A stretch of 64,000 nucleotides of DNA, from positions 1,798,001 through 1,862,000 of the forward strand of contig JACGCM010002784.1 of assembly GCA_014058105.1 (NCBI GenBank). Reading direction: 5' to 3'. The stretch is from Kingdonia uniflora (lineage: Eukaryota > Streptophyta > Magnoliopsida > Ranunculales > Circaeasteraceae). The notes below the pieces were generated by a model. That model was not told the origin of the DNA and made no database searches. It worked only from the letters and a program-made list of their open reading frames with translations. This document shows, piece after piece, positions 11,930-22,411 of the stretch. The position numbers and the translations under genes are program-made. Every line of letters begins with the position of its first letter. Positions within the stretch are counted from its first letter, which is position 1.

Positions 11930-12330
11930 TTTGCTAGCTGGTTGGCCTGATATGAGGCTCTCTACTTCAGACTTTGGTGTGTTTCCCCCCACTCTAATCT
12001 CTTGATTCCCCTGATACGATATGCTCTACTGCTGAGCTAGAGTACTGTTCAGTTTCTCAGGCTTGTGCCAAAACAGCGTGGATTACTCATGTCCATTACA
12101 CCCATTGTGACAGCCTTAACAAAGCCTACATTGCTTTCAATCCCGCCCTATAAAGCTTGACTATCACCTCACTCGCGAGTGAGTTACATCTGGTACACGC
12201 CGAGTGCCATCTGCTCCCACAATTGATCAAGCTGCAGATTTCTTCATAAGGGAACTCCACAAACATTGCTTTCACATGTGTGCTCCAAACTCATCCATCA
12301 GAGACCGCTGAATTTGCAAGCGAGAATAAA
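11930..12330 (+). pseudogene. Ty1/copia RNase H C-terminal end (pseudogene)
   Basis: LAGWPDMRLSTSDFG near 11936 matches the copia DWAGC.DTRRSTSG box. CVFPPTLIS near 11980 matches CVFLG..LISW. ICSTAELEYCSVSQACAKTA near 12019 matches SSTEAEYRS. Near 12110, HCDSLNKAYIAFNPAL matches the CDN.SA..IA.NPV box. DYHLTRE then VTSGT, IDQAADFF and HKHCFHMC match DYHFVRE..ASGT, DQ.ADIFTK and the following C-terminal helix. The frame shifts several times. This is the 3' end of the copia element seen at 9680; most of its RT is gone. Confidence 0.75.
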
Positions 12331-12486
12331 ACCGCCTACTAGGTATCAAATCATATGTGAGAGGAAAACCGTATATAAAACTTGACTATAACCTATGCAT
12401 TTCTGACACAAATGTTAACATATGCCTTATTTATGCCTCAGATGTGACATTTGCTCATAAATTTCTCCAACAGAGATGACTAAATT

Positions 12487-12653
12487 CATTATGACTATCA
12501 ACTAACCCTTATAATACCCAACAGGACATGTCAATGAACAGGGTGTGACTATCTACTAAACCTTACAATATGACTATTCATTATGACTATCTACTAAACC
12601 TTATAAGACCCAACAGGATATGTCAATGAACAGGGTGTGACTAATACATTTAG
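12487..12653. repeat. Imperfect tandem duplication, about 93 bp unit
   Basis: Two adjacent copies share ATTCATTATGACTATC, then ACCC(AA)CAGGA and ATGTCAATGAACAGGGTGTG, at about 12523 and 12616. They follow the copia RNase H piece and may be part of its old 3' LTR. Confidence 0.6.
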
Positions 12654-12867
12654 CGAAGTTCTTCACGTTTCAAGAAAGAGGGGATCCACGGCCCACCCTA
12701 TATATCGTTCACAAGCCTCATCTTATTAACATAGCCTCCAAAACACCAATTCATCGTGAACAAACCCACCAAAATTATCAGTCTCTAAAAAGAAATAAGT
12801 ATTCTCAAAAGAGAGAGCTGGCCTACAACCTTATGAACGCCTAACTTTTATCAATACCTATGACCTT

Positions 12868-13060
12868 TTAGTGGGAGGCGACACCTTCCTATACGCCTAC
12901 CTTTCAAGATAATGGGAGGCGACAACTTCCTATACGCCTCCCACGCCTCTTACGCCTCACATACGTCTCACACGCCTCCTTCTGCGCCTCCCATTTTTCT
13001 CAGAAGGAGGCCGCCTTGAGGCGCTTTTATAAGAAAAGCGGAAGACGCGCACTGAGGCGT
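12868..13060. repeat. GCCTC-rich short repeat cluster
   Basis: The unit GGGAGGCGACACCTTCCTATACGCCT occurs twice (12872 and about 12912). It is followed by a run of ACGCCTC/GCGCCTCC words and then their complements (AGGAGGC, TTGAGGCGC, ACTGAGGCG). The segment can fold on itself. It is much more GC-rich than its surroundings and may be the core of a small transposon. Confidence 0.4.
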
Positions 13061-15427
13061 AACTCTTTTTTAACCATGGTTGCAAGTATAGTTAAGAAAC
13101 TTTTGTGTCTAGATAGAGCAAACGAAGAAAGGAACATGAAATATTTTGTTAGGGATTGTGAGGTAGAGGTGAGTAACTCCTCACCTAGATTTTTTCCCTT
13201 GCTTATTGAAGAGAAGTTAGCCATCATTGTATTGCTGATAGAATTAGATACTGGTTAGGGCATTGATCGCGATGTCTTTGGGGCCTTGTGATCTGCCCCA
13301 ATAAGGAAGCTGAGGTTCAAAGCAAAGGAGGATGAGATTAGGAAAAGAAGTAATGAGAGTGGAAAGGCAATTAACAAGGAAAGATGTCAAGTTGTAACAT
13401 GAAGAGTGTGATTTCCATGAACAACAAAGTATTCCAGGTGCACCGCAAAGAAGAGTAAGAGTACTAGTAACATCAAGCATGAAGATTGAAGAGATGAATG
13501 AAAATTGAGAAGGATAATGGTTCAAAGTATTCCAAGTGCACCGCAAAGTATCTCCACTATTATTGCTTTTATTCATATTGATCTCACTGAGGAGATTGAA
13601 GAGATAACAGGAAACCCTCCCATTACCAACATCAAGCATGAAGATTTGGCTAGATCAGTTAGCCCAAATAAGTTGAATACATGGTCCAACTTGAGTAGGG
13701 TTAATTTATTTGTTGTTGACCTTTAGGTCAACTTTGCGTTGCTCATTTCAATACCCCAGAGGGTCTGTTGGTGTGCTTTATTTAGTTTCAGCCCGGGTGG
13801 CATGGTGTCAAGGTGTTAGTCTTTTCCCCCTTCTCCCAGTGCTTGTTTTTGTTTCTGTTGAAGGTTGGGGTAACTTGTCACCACCTTGTACTCTATCTTT
13901 TTTCCTATTTATTTTAGCAGGGGGTCTAGTTTATGTACCCAAAAAAATTAAAAAGTTAAAATGTATGATTTGTGTAACATACATCATCTATTCTCTCAAT
14001 CCATTTTGTGCTTTAATTATCTTTACTAGCCATTTTGGCCCCTTCTTAGCAGGGGCTCTAGATCGACCATTTAATTTTTGTGCCCATAACTCATTCAGGC
14101 TTTTCTTACATAATAAAACATACAGTGAAATAAATGGTCTTTTTTCAGTTTCAACACAACATACGTTATATAAAGCGAATAGTGATTAACATGGCTATTT
14201 TCAAGCGTTCTCTGCCTCAGAAAATTAACAATTTTTGTTTTACCTATTCCTGAAAGAAAACATGTAAGAGTAAACGAAAAACATAACTGAATAGTGCAAA
14301 TTTTCACTCCATATATATGGATGTTTCTTGCGGGTTGTACCCATGAAGTTGGGATAAGTCATGTTTAACGAAGTATAAAGGAATAATGAACTATGAATTA
14401 CCCCTTCAAAGTTCTAGCAATATTGGAATCAAGTTGGAATACTTTGAAAAGAATAAATTTCCTTCACTACCAGCAAAATGGAGATAAAACTACAACATAA
14501 TCGAGGAGAAGCTAGAAAAGAAATTAAAAAGTCTAAATGACTCATTGTAAGAACCGTTTTTTCCCTTATCTTTTTCAAAGTTTATGAAAAATCCATGAGA
14601 TAAATGGAAAGGCGTGAGGAATTTACAGGGTATTTCATGCAGGGAATAAACTTGGCCATCACTACATAGGGTTTTGTCATTAAAATGTAACTTTAAGTTC
14701 AAATTGATATCCTAAAAGTTCTGTAAATACCATTGCCTAGTATGGTAGTTCTTCTAGTTAGTAGATCACAGTTTTTATTTTCTATTTCTATAACAAACTA
14801 AAGGATATGGGTGGAAGGTTAATCATTTTTGTAGGCAGGGATTCACGGGGAAGTCAAAAGCACAACAAATATTTCAGAAGTTTTGGGGAATAAGGGGTCT
14901 TTTGTGTTGGAGTGCAAATCTAGGGTTGCACCATTTCAATTGGGTGAGAAGTAAAGGAGTAAATCAAGGCATTGGCAACCACTAAAACCTTTATTCTTTC
15001 GCGAAGCAATAGTTTTATTTGCCACGTGGACACTCTAGTTTGCCGAGAAAGGTTTCTGCTTTTAACTAGTAGGTATAGATTTCATAATTTTATTAGCCTC
15101 TTCTTGTCTTGAATCGATCATAATCATCTTGTCCAAATCACCTAAGATCATTTTGCAGTATAGGCTAAGCCATGAAACCATTGCATATAGTTCACGGTTG
15201 AACACATTAAGCCGGTTAATAATGAGGTGATATATTGGTTATAATGCAAATTGAGAATATCTCAACCCCCATGCAAGTATAAAGATGAGATACCTATAAT
15301 CACTAATAGAAAGAAAAAAAAAGACAGATACATTGTCATAAAGTAACAAATCGTAACATAATTTGATTTACAAATAAGTAAATAACAAGCAGTGCAGTAA
15401 CCGTAGATCGTGGTTGAAACTACATAC

Positions 15428-16152
15428 CATGTATGTGACACGGATTTTCAGCTTTTGCACAGCAACTCTTACATGACTGAAACGGACATCTGCATAGTCG
15501 ATCATTAATTCTCGATTCATCAAAGATTCCAAACAGGAAAGAAGACACGCATGCATCTAATGTTACAAAACTAGGCGATACTAATTAAATACTTTTTCAC
15601 TTAACCCCACTGATAAGGATGACTATCAGTGACTAGCCCCACAATTGGCAATAAAAAAATTCACTCCCAATACGAAATTCTCCAATGGTCAACAGTGAAA
15701 CATGGGGTAATTTCCAATGTTACCGATCATGAGCTAATCAAATTCTAGGACAACATGGATAATAGAGCAATTGTGGGCGAGGCAAAATTATGTTCTCACC
15801 GTAAATTATTGCCTACTACACACTAATTACAGGGATAATTTCATCACACAACATCCAAATTAGAGCATGATCTAATAAAAATTAAAGAAAAAACATAACC
15901 TAGGGTTTAAAGAACAAACCTAGAGCGGGCGACATGACCACATTTGGAGCACTTGGGCTTGTTGAGACCGCGGTTATTCTTCGGTGGATCTCGATTAGGT
16001 TTAGTGGGAGTGGGGGTTGCGCCATTAATGGTGGCTGTAACAGTAGCAGCAACAGCAGAAGCAGTAGTGGTGGTGTTGTTGGTGGTAGTGGTGGTGGGAG
16101 GGGTAATGGTTGTTGCTTCGGGGATCAACGATTGCGATTCCGTCACAGCCAT
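15428..16152 (-). CDS. Plant-specific Cys-rich protein, exons 1 and 2 (partial gene)
   Basis: Exon 1 runs 16152-15920 on the minus strand. It starts ATG GCT GTG ACG GAA, encodes a Thr/Pro/Asn-rich N terminus of about 65 residues, then KPKCSKCGHVARSR. It ends AG|GTTTGT, a good donor. Exon 2 runs 15489-15428 after a ...ATGCAG acceptor and encodes CPFQSCKSCCAKAENPCHIH before a G|GTATGT donor. Both phases join without a break. The CxxC ... CP.QSCKSCC.KA.NPC.IHV signature matches a conserved family of uncharacterised plant proteins, and the Cys pattern suggests a small zinc-binding module. Its function is unknown to me. Exon 3 and beyond could not be found downstream to position 1. Either intron 2 is very long and transposon-filled or the copy is truncated. 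The conserved codons and splice sites are undamaged, unlike everything around them. Confidence 0.75.
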
Positions 16153-16300
16153 ATCTGCCCAATTCTCTCACAAAACAAGAGATCTGAGAGAGAGAGAGAT
16201 TTCAGAGGGAACAAATGGCGGGAGATGGGAGAGGTGAAGGTCGTTCGTACAAATCCCAACAGGGCCTCATAGCTGGAGTCTAGACTCAACAAGGCTGGGT
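16153..16300 (-). promoter_or_regulatory. 5' UTR and proximal promoter of the Cys-rich gene
   Basis: On the minus strand, the 50 bases before the ATG contain a CT microsatellite (CTCTCTCTCTCTC near 16196-16180), a common feature of plant 5' leaders. No clear TATA box is visible before Harbinger-type sequence begins at about 16308, so the promoter space free of transposon is only about 150 bp. Confidence 0.45.
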
Positions 16301-16307
16301 TTCTTGG

Positions 16308-16430
16308 TTGGGTGCATCTCCAGCAGATAGTTCAAGTTTGGATGTGGGCTCTGACAAGGGCCCACAGAAAACCCAACCCAAACCCAACCTTTCCCAGCAG
16401 TAACTCAAACTATCTGACGTATTTTTTTAT
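16308..16430. repeat. PIF/Harbinger-type terminus with subterminal hairpin
   Basis: GTGCATCTCCAGCAGATAG followed by TTCAAGTTTGG is nearly the reverse complement of the right end of element G (40703-40743). The words CAGATAGTTCAAGTT (16322) and AACTCAAACTATCTG (about 16400) form an inverted pair around ACCCAAACCCAACC runs. No clear TWA duplication flanks it. It probably marks the left end of the element that carries the genes at 16559-19475. Confidence 0.5.
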
Positions 16431-16558
16431 TATTTTATTTTAAGAGGAAATCAAAATACCGCCGCTGCGACTTTTAATAAAAATGTTTGTTCCCATTCGA
16501 CTCACATAACACTATTTCCTCATCTCTCAATTTGAAGGTATTCCTTGAAAAAAAAATC

Positions 16559-18540
16559 CAATTCATTTCAAAATCAAATGGAGATGTCAGAGGGAGACCC
16601 ACACCCTAGTACATTCCTTGGGTTTAGAGAGACAAGAGATATAGAGCAAGTCGTAACTCGATCGAGGTCTGGAAGGAAGAAAAAAAGAGTTGAATTTGAA
16701 GAGGCACAACAAAATGAAGGCATACCACACCTATCCTAAGAAAGCTATCTAACCAGGTTTATTACCGCGCTCTGAGACGACCAAAATCATATATATTACA
16801 ATGGCAAGGATCTCACAGTAAGTTTTTCGTACATTGTGACTTTGTTATTTCCATTAATCAAGTGTTTGACAAAATGCTCCAATGAACAGAATCGGGATTC
16901 GATGCGTCCGCACGGCACATTCATTGCGGTGATCAAAGTTTGGAATGAGATTTCCATAATTTTGACAATAAGGGATCCCGTGGTGAAGATATTCGGGAGG
17001 TTTATGGATATACGCTTGGGCAATTCCAATAATCGACTAATTTAGACGCTAACAGAGCGTTGGTGGCCGACAACTCATACTTTTTTGTTCCCATGTACAG
17101 AGATAGGGATCACTCCAATGGATTTCCATATGCTGACATTATTGGCAATCGACAAATATCCTACACAGGTGCCGTATGACGGTAGATGGAGTGTTTTATC
17201 CGTTGTGAGACAATTACTCCCCCGCATCGAATCCAACAATACAAAAAGTGGCAACGCCAACATTTCACATTTGAGGATATACTTGACCATCTTAGATGAT
17301 CGGGATGATAATATTACCATTGTTCGTGCTTTTATCATCTTCATAATGAGACATTTATGGTTCCAAACGGCCAATGACACTGTCCTGCTTGGATATCTCG
17401 CGGCCGTGGCCGATTTGGACGAAGTTGCCGAATTTGACTAGGGTTTTGCTATTCTTGCTTTCTTGTACCATGGTTTGGATAACGCAGTCAGGACCAGGGG
17501 TGTCATCGCTGGATTTTCACAACTTATTGATGTACACTAACACTTTTTCCTTACAAACTACAAATTAAATATCTTCCAATAAATATCTTAAATAGAATTT
17601 ATAATTGTTTTTTATATTATTCTAAAATGCAGTATTGTTTCTACGAGTATTATGGGGTTGGTCACCCTATTGTCAAGGAAGCGCTTAAGAACACGTCGTA
17701 TTCGCGTCTCAAAGCATAAGAGAAGGGAAATAGGAAGAAAATAAACGACCAGGCAACAAATTTGTTTACTCTAGGCAGATACCTCATTGACCACCGGACT
17801 ATTGAGTCGATCAACTTGAAACCTTGGGCGGAATCTACGGCATTAGATTTAGATGACGTACATACTGCGTCACTCCTGTCCCGTAAGAGGATGTCACTTC
17901 AAGTCCCAAATGGAAACTGCGAGTATTACTTGGGGGATAGATGTTAGAGGCAGTTGACTGGCACTGCAGGTATTCCTTTGGATCTTCCGTTTAACATGTC
18001 GCTACATCTTAGTCCAGCTGATTTATAGGCGATGAGGCAGGCTGACTTTATTAACTGTAACCAATTTGTGATAGGGGAGGAGCAAGAGACTTACGCCTCA
18101 TACTGGGCCAACCAAACTTATGAGGTAGGCCACCTATTGACATATTCCCAGAGGATAGGGAATATAGATTTGTTCAGACCCAATGCACTCAGGGATGATA
18201 TTACACCCGTGGTGGTTACGTCAACAAAGGTTCATAGGTTGTCCCAGGACTTCAGTTTGCCTGGTGAGGAGAAGGGGCCAGACCTGGGGTGGCACATAGA
18301 GTGGACAGGGAGGCGTGAGATACTCTTTATCCACAACTTGAGGGAGCCACCACCCATATCTGCCTCCTATGGTACAGAGGAGCTATGAAACCTAACTCAT
18401 GGTATGCGGTGACTCACCCTTGCAGAGTCTACGCAGGACGCCCAGACCATCCAACAGTTGACTAAGGAAAATGATGCTCTGAGGAGGAACATGGACAGTG
18501 TAGACGACAAGTTATATCAGCATATAAGTAATTTATTTAT
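16559..18540 (+). pseudogene. Plant mobile domain (PMD) protein of a transposon (pseudogene)
   Basis: From about 17030 the frame reads LTERWWPTTHTFLFPC, then GITPMDFHMLTLLAID, matching the PMD core (L.ERW.P.THTFHFP.GE..ITL.DV..L.GL..DG). DLDEVAEFD, GFAILAFLYHGLDNAVRT follow, and after a likely intron (about 17535-17630), YEYYGVGHPIVKEALK. The last part reads DHRTIESINLKPW, LQVPNGNCEYYLGDRC, ETYASYWANQT, PGEEKGPDLGWHIEW and LTHGMR with an acidic coiled tail. PMD proteins occur in plant genes of the MAIN type and in several transposon classes. This one has stops at about 17046, 17439, 17944 and 18386, so it is dead. A short acidic N-terminal frame lies at 16545-16739. It reads divergently from the host gene. 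Confidence 0.75.
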
Positions 18541-19016
18541 GTATTTATTTATTTCTTAATGTCATATTTATTTTGTCAAAATCTAAATAAATTTTCTTTG
18601 TCCTGTTCAGAACCTACATCTGAGGAGGGGGCGTGAGGTACGGGTGGTGCCGCTACCACCTGGAGGTGGCGCGAGGACGAGGTAGGGGACCTGTAGACAT
18701 GGGCCGCAAACTAGAGGAGCCGGTAGTAGCCGTAGGGGGCCGGGTACTGGAGATGATATTGGCCCATCTCAATAGATATATGTGTTTTTTTATGTTTTTG
18801 TAGACGTAATTTTTTTTGTAAACATTAGTGTTGAACAATTTTTATTGTAGAATTTTGTTTCTCTATATAAGTACTTGTACGACCTAATGTCCCATTTTTT
18901 TTTATATTAATCAATTTATTTTGAGTCTTGAATTTAATTAGAAATGCAATTACAATTCTTAAAATAGTAGTTTTACGCACGAAATAAATCTCAAAACAGA
19001 TACAATTAAATTTAAT

Positions 19017-19475
19017 TCATCGTTCACGACTAATGTAAGGATTAAACTCGGACCATTCAGTAAGGGGGAGCGGATCCCGTCCATAGTTGGAAAGTTGGTA
19101 ATTTACAGGAAACTTATCAAGCGGGACGTAGTTATAGTAAAAAAAAATATTGTATAGAGTCTCGAATGGAAACGGCTGGTTGTATTTCTTATACTATTCG
19201 TATCTGGCTTTGCGGAGAATATAGGCTAATGGAACACCTCTGACCCGTCTATCAATACTCTTTCGTATCTCATGAAACTCGTCACATTAAACCTTAAGAG
19301 CATTCCACTTGTTGTATAAATCTCCAGGAATGTATTGAAGTTTCGTGTACTCTCTGAATTAGACATGAACTCCGTTCCAAAACTGATTGAAGTTGGGATG
19401 TCGAAGAGGTAGATTATCAAGAAAATACTACCAGGACGCGGCTAGGGAGCAGTCTTCATTCTAGCCAAATACCAT
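19017..19475 (-). pseudogene. SANT/trihelix-like ORF of a Harbinger-type element (pseudogene)
   Basis: A single minus-strand frame of about 152 codons from ATG at 19475 to TGA at 19017 has only nonsense mutations. It reads NEDCSLAASW near the start, then HPNFNQFWNGVHV and DLYNKWNALKV, and later FHEIRKSIDRRVRGVPLAY and KKYNQPFPFETLYNI. The W..ED..LA.SW...QFW..V...F pattern resembles the Myb/SANT-like second ORF of PIF/Harbinger elements. It converges with the PMD pseudogene. The frame can be read upstream to the edge of element F (19541), which seems to have inserted just ahead of it. Confidence 0.55.
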
Positions 19476-19860
19476 CGAAGAATCTTATGTTAGAGCTGAA
19501 AAACTCAGTATTGTTGAGTCCAAGTAGAGGAACTGTTGTTAGGGCATCTCCAACCAATATATATATATAAAGTAAAAAGTAGTCGGTGTGATGTCAAAAC
19601 TAACTGTTAGAATACCAAAAATAGCTGTTGTGAAGGACCCACAAGAGGAACTAGCCGTTGTGGGAAATCAGTGGGGGCGGCGGTGCTCTTTTTATCGCCC
19701 GGTTAAAGGAACACCGTGATGTAAAAAGAATAGCGCCGCCTCCACTGATATCCCCAACCACTTCTTCCTCTTCCCCCCTTATCCTTTTACATTTCTTTCT
19801 TCTCAAGAAACATGTTCCCCTTTCACCTTCAACACCATTCTCTCAACTTCACAACCTCAA

Positions 19861-21136
19861 ATGTCTTCCTTATCATCTTTTTTATCTATTGATGATCATC
19901 TATGTGTATCGTTGTCCTTTTCTGACGATCTTATGTTTGATTGTGCGACGACAATAGTCGTTATGCACCAAAATGCAATCAACCTAGTAGTACATGATAC
20001 AACTTTGAGTCACTGTGGGAGTGTTATGGGCCATAAGAATAAGAGAAAGAAGTGGGATCACGAATTGGGGTATTACAACATTATGCGGGACTACTTCAAC
20101 CCGGGGTGCACATATGAGCTAGACAAATTTTGGCGACGTTTTTGTATGAGTAAATACATGTTTATGCGTATATTCGATACAGTCGTTGCGCATGATCATT
20201 ACTTTGTCCAAAAACCTAATAATGCTGGTATTATGGGGTTATCACCGTACCAAAATGTAGTCACGATACTACGTTTCCTAAGCTACGATATCGTGGCAGA
20301 TCTTTTTGACGAGTATATCTGAAAAGGAGAAAGTACAACCTTGTTAAGTATGGAAAAGTTTTGTGTTGCGATTATACAAATTTTTGGAGAGAAATATCTT
20401 CGAGCACCAAACGTGGCTGACGTCAAAAGGTTAAAAGGGATAGGAGAGTCATGGGGATTTCTTGGCATGTTAGGAAGCCTTGATTGCATGCATTGGATAT
20501 ATAAAAATTGTCTCATAGCTTGGCACAGTCAATTTGCTAGTCATTACCCCAAGGCAACACTAATTTTTGAAGCGGTAGCTTCACACGACCTTTGGTTATG
20601 ACAGATTTTTGGGTTACCAGGGTCTAACAATGATATTAATATCCTGCAACAATCACATCTTTTCGTTGACCTGGCCGATGGTATCGCCCCGCCATGCAAG
20701 TATACAATTGCTAGAAAAGCTTATGATATGGGTTATTACCTAGCGGATGGCATATAACCCAAATGCAGAATACTTGTCCAAACCATATCCAATCCGGTTA
20801 TAGCGAAACAAAAATTATTTGCTCAATAGCAAGAAAGTTGTCGAAAAGACGTAGAATAGGCATTTGGGATCTTACAATCATGGTTCAATATTGTAAAAAA
20901 TCTAGTTAAATTGTGAAAACCCGATGTTTTGAACAATATCATGAAGGCGTGCGTGATAATGTACAATATGATCGTCGAAGAAGAACGATATTCATTCCCA
21001 TCATACTTAGACTATGATCCGGCCGATCCCTCAACTATTGAAGGTGAACGGTTTAATATTGTATGCGAACGCGAAATAATAGAATCTTTTATAATGAAAA
21101 ATGAACCGCATTCGAAGTTGATAACTAAATTTTGAT
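19861..21136 (+). pseudogene. PIF/Harbinger transposase (HARBI1/ALP1-like, pseudogene)
   Basis: A continuous frame of about 425 codons has six in-frame stops (about 20320, 20599, 20755, 20827, 20857, 20914) and no frameshift. Near 20090 it reads DYFNPGCTYELDKFWRRF, and further on GLSPYQNVVTILRFL. The DDE nuclease parts follow: GSLDCMHW (first Asp), PGSNNDINIL (second Asp), ARKAYDMGYYLADGI and DVE-stop-AFGILQS (Glu), then IMKACVIMYNMIVEEER. All three catalytic acids remain. Such proteins cut and join DNA at TWA sites, usually with the help of the SANT-like partner ORF, which is found here at 33900-35292. Because only stops separate it from an open frame, the decay is recent or the stops have been the main lesion. 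Confidence 0.9.
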
Positions 21137-21521
21137 ATAAAGGATGATCTAATCGAGCATTTGTGGGCCGTGAAGGGAAATTTTCATTCCTAGTGTTACA
21201 ATCAAATATTATCTTAGTGTTCTTGATACAATTTAATGATTCTTGTCGTACAAACTTATTGAATAAGTTTTTGATGTTGCATTAATCTTGTATTTGTTTT
21301 AACGCAATATTCTCGGAAATAAACATTTTGAAAAAAAGATTACATTTTTCAATAGCAAAGTATATTATTCAAACGAATAAATTATTGGAAGGTAAACTAC
21401 ATTATTGGAAAGAAAACTTCTCTCTACAGCAAAGTTAAATTACATTTAATTACCACTTCAAGTACCTGGTCTGCCCCTCTTAGCTAGACGTTCCATGACC
21501 TCAGTTTACCTTTGTAGATAG

Positions 21522-22283
21522 TGTGAGGGCTTATTTATAATCCTCATACTGAGTCCGATATTCGAGCTCATATAGGTCGAAGTTAACACACGGGTAACTA
21601 ACCAAGGGTTGAAAGCAAGAAATTTACAATACAGACTTCCTCATCTACAGTTCGGGAAGGTCGAAGCATCTAATAAACATCGCACTACAAAAAGTACTCA
21701 GATAAATGCTAACACTGTTGGAGATCGTACCTTCATCACATTTTGGAGATATTAAAACATCTTGTGACTTCGCGCTACAGAAGATACTCCTCACTTATCA
21801 ACAGGTCGTATGCACGCGAACATCGTAAGAGGTCGTATCTTCCCAACGGTTTAAAGTTGCAGTTAAAGAATATATCTGTTACAGATCAACAAATATCAAG
21901 ACGTTACAAATGACCATTATAAAGACTCATCAAAACCTGATATTGTAACGTTCCCCATCAATGTAACCAACGGTCGTATTATAAGACCTATAAAAGGAGA
22001 CCTGGAGATCAGGATCCAGGATGACTATTATCACCTACAGAACTCTGAGAGAAGATCATCCTTACCTAAACTTAGATATTCTGCCTCTTTCTCTCTTTGT
22101 AATAGCTAGTATTTAAATAAAGACCATACTTTCAGAAATCCTCAGGAGAGGTCGTGGTTTTTTACCCATTCAAGGGTTTTCCACGCTAAAACTCGTGTCT
22201 ATTACTTTTAGTTCCCAACCGAAGTTCTACATTTCAAAGGTGTAAAGCATTATTTTCGGTCTCTACGAAAATAGGCTATTATA
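21522..22283 (+). repeat. 5' LTR of element A
   Basis: 762 bp, starting TGTGAGGGC and ending GGCTATTATA. It contains a TATA box (CCTATAAAAGG at about 21987) and a downstream pyrimidine-rich leader with an AATAAA-like word (taaataaagacc near 22115). The 3' copy keeps the last two thirds in direct orientation but the first third inverted (see 32997-33890). Confidence 0.9.
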
Positions 22284-22303
22284 TTTGGCACCGTCTGTGG
22301 GAA
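22284..22303 (+). promoter_or_regulatory. Primer binding site of element A
   Basis: TTTGGCACCGTCTGTGGGAA immediately follows the LTR. It is one base different from the TGGCGCCGTCTGTGG site found after the LTR of element B, and it is the usual place for tRNA-primed minus-strand DNA synthesis. I have not assigned the tRNA. Confidence 0.75.
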
Positions 22304-22411
22304 TCGAAGCATATACTCAGCGTTCTCCAATCCAATTATTACAGCATTCACTTTTGAAAAATAGCAAATCAAGACAAATTATACTGCGCCCTGCTTGATG
22401 CTGCTGAAGGA

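Larger units (their letters stand above)
12331..15427. other. Spacer and possible long intron 2 of the host gene
   Basis: No further exon of the minus-strand gene was recognised here. The stretch holds short duplications: AGTATTCCAGGTGCACCGCAAAG-like words near 13429 and 13529, and AACATCAAGCATGAAGAT near 13471 and 13629. A LINE-like 3' tail may lie at about 13860-13950 (cttgtactctatctttttt then an A-run). A 159-codon frame at 13710-14189 is hydrophobic and T-rich with no motif. It is probably chance. Confidence 0.4.

Noticed and set aside
13710..14189. 159-codon hydrophobic frame as a membrane protein
   Set aside because: No start context, no motif, T-rich composition and two internal repeat remnants. 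A chance frame is more likely.
15934..16272. Plus-strand frames of 112 and 97 codons rich in Ser, Gly and Val
   Set aside because: They lie opposite exon 1 of the Cys-rich gene. Their length comes from the antisense of its ACN/CCN repeat.
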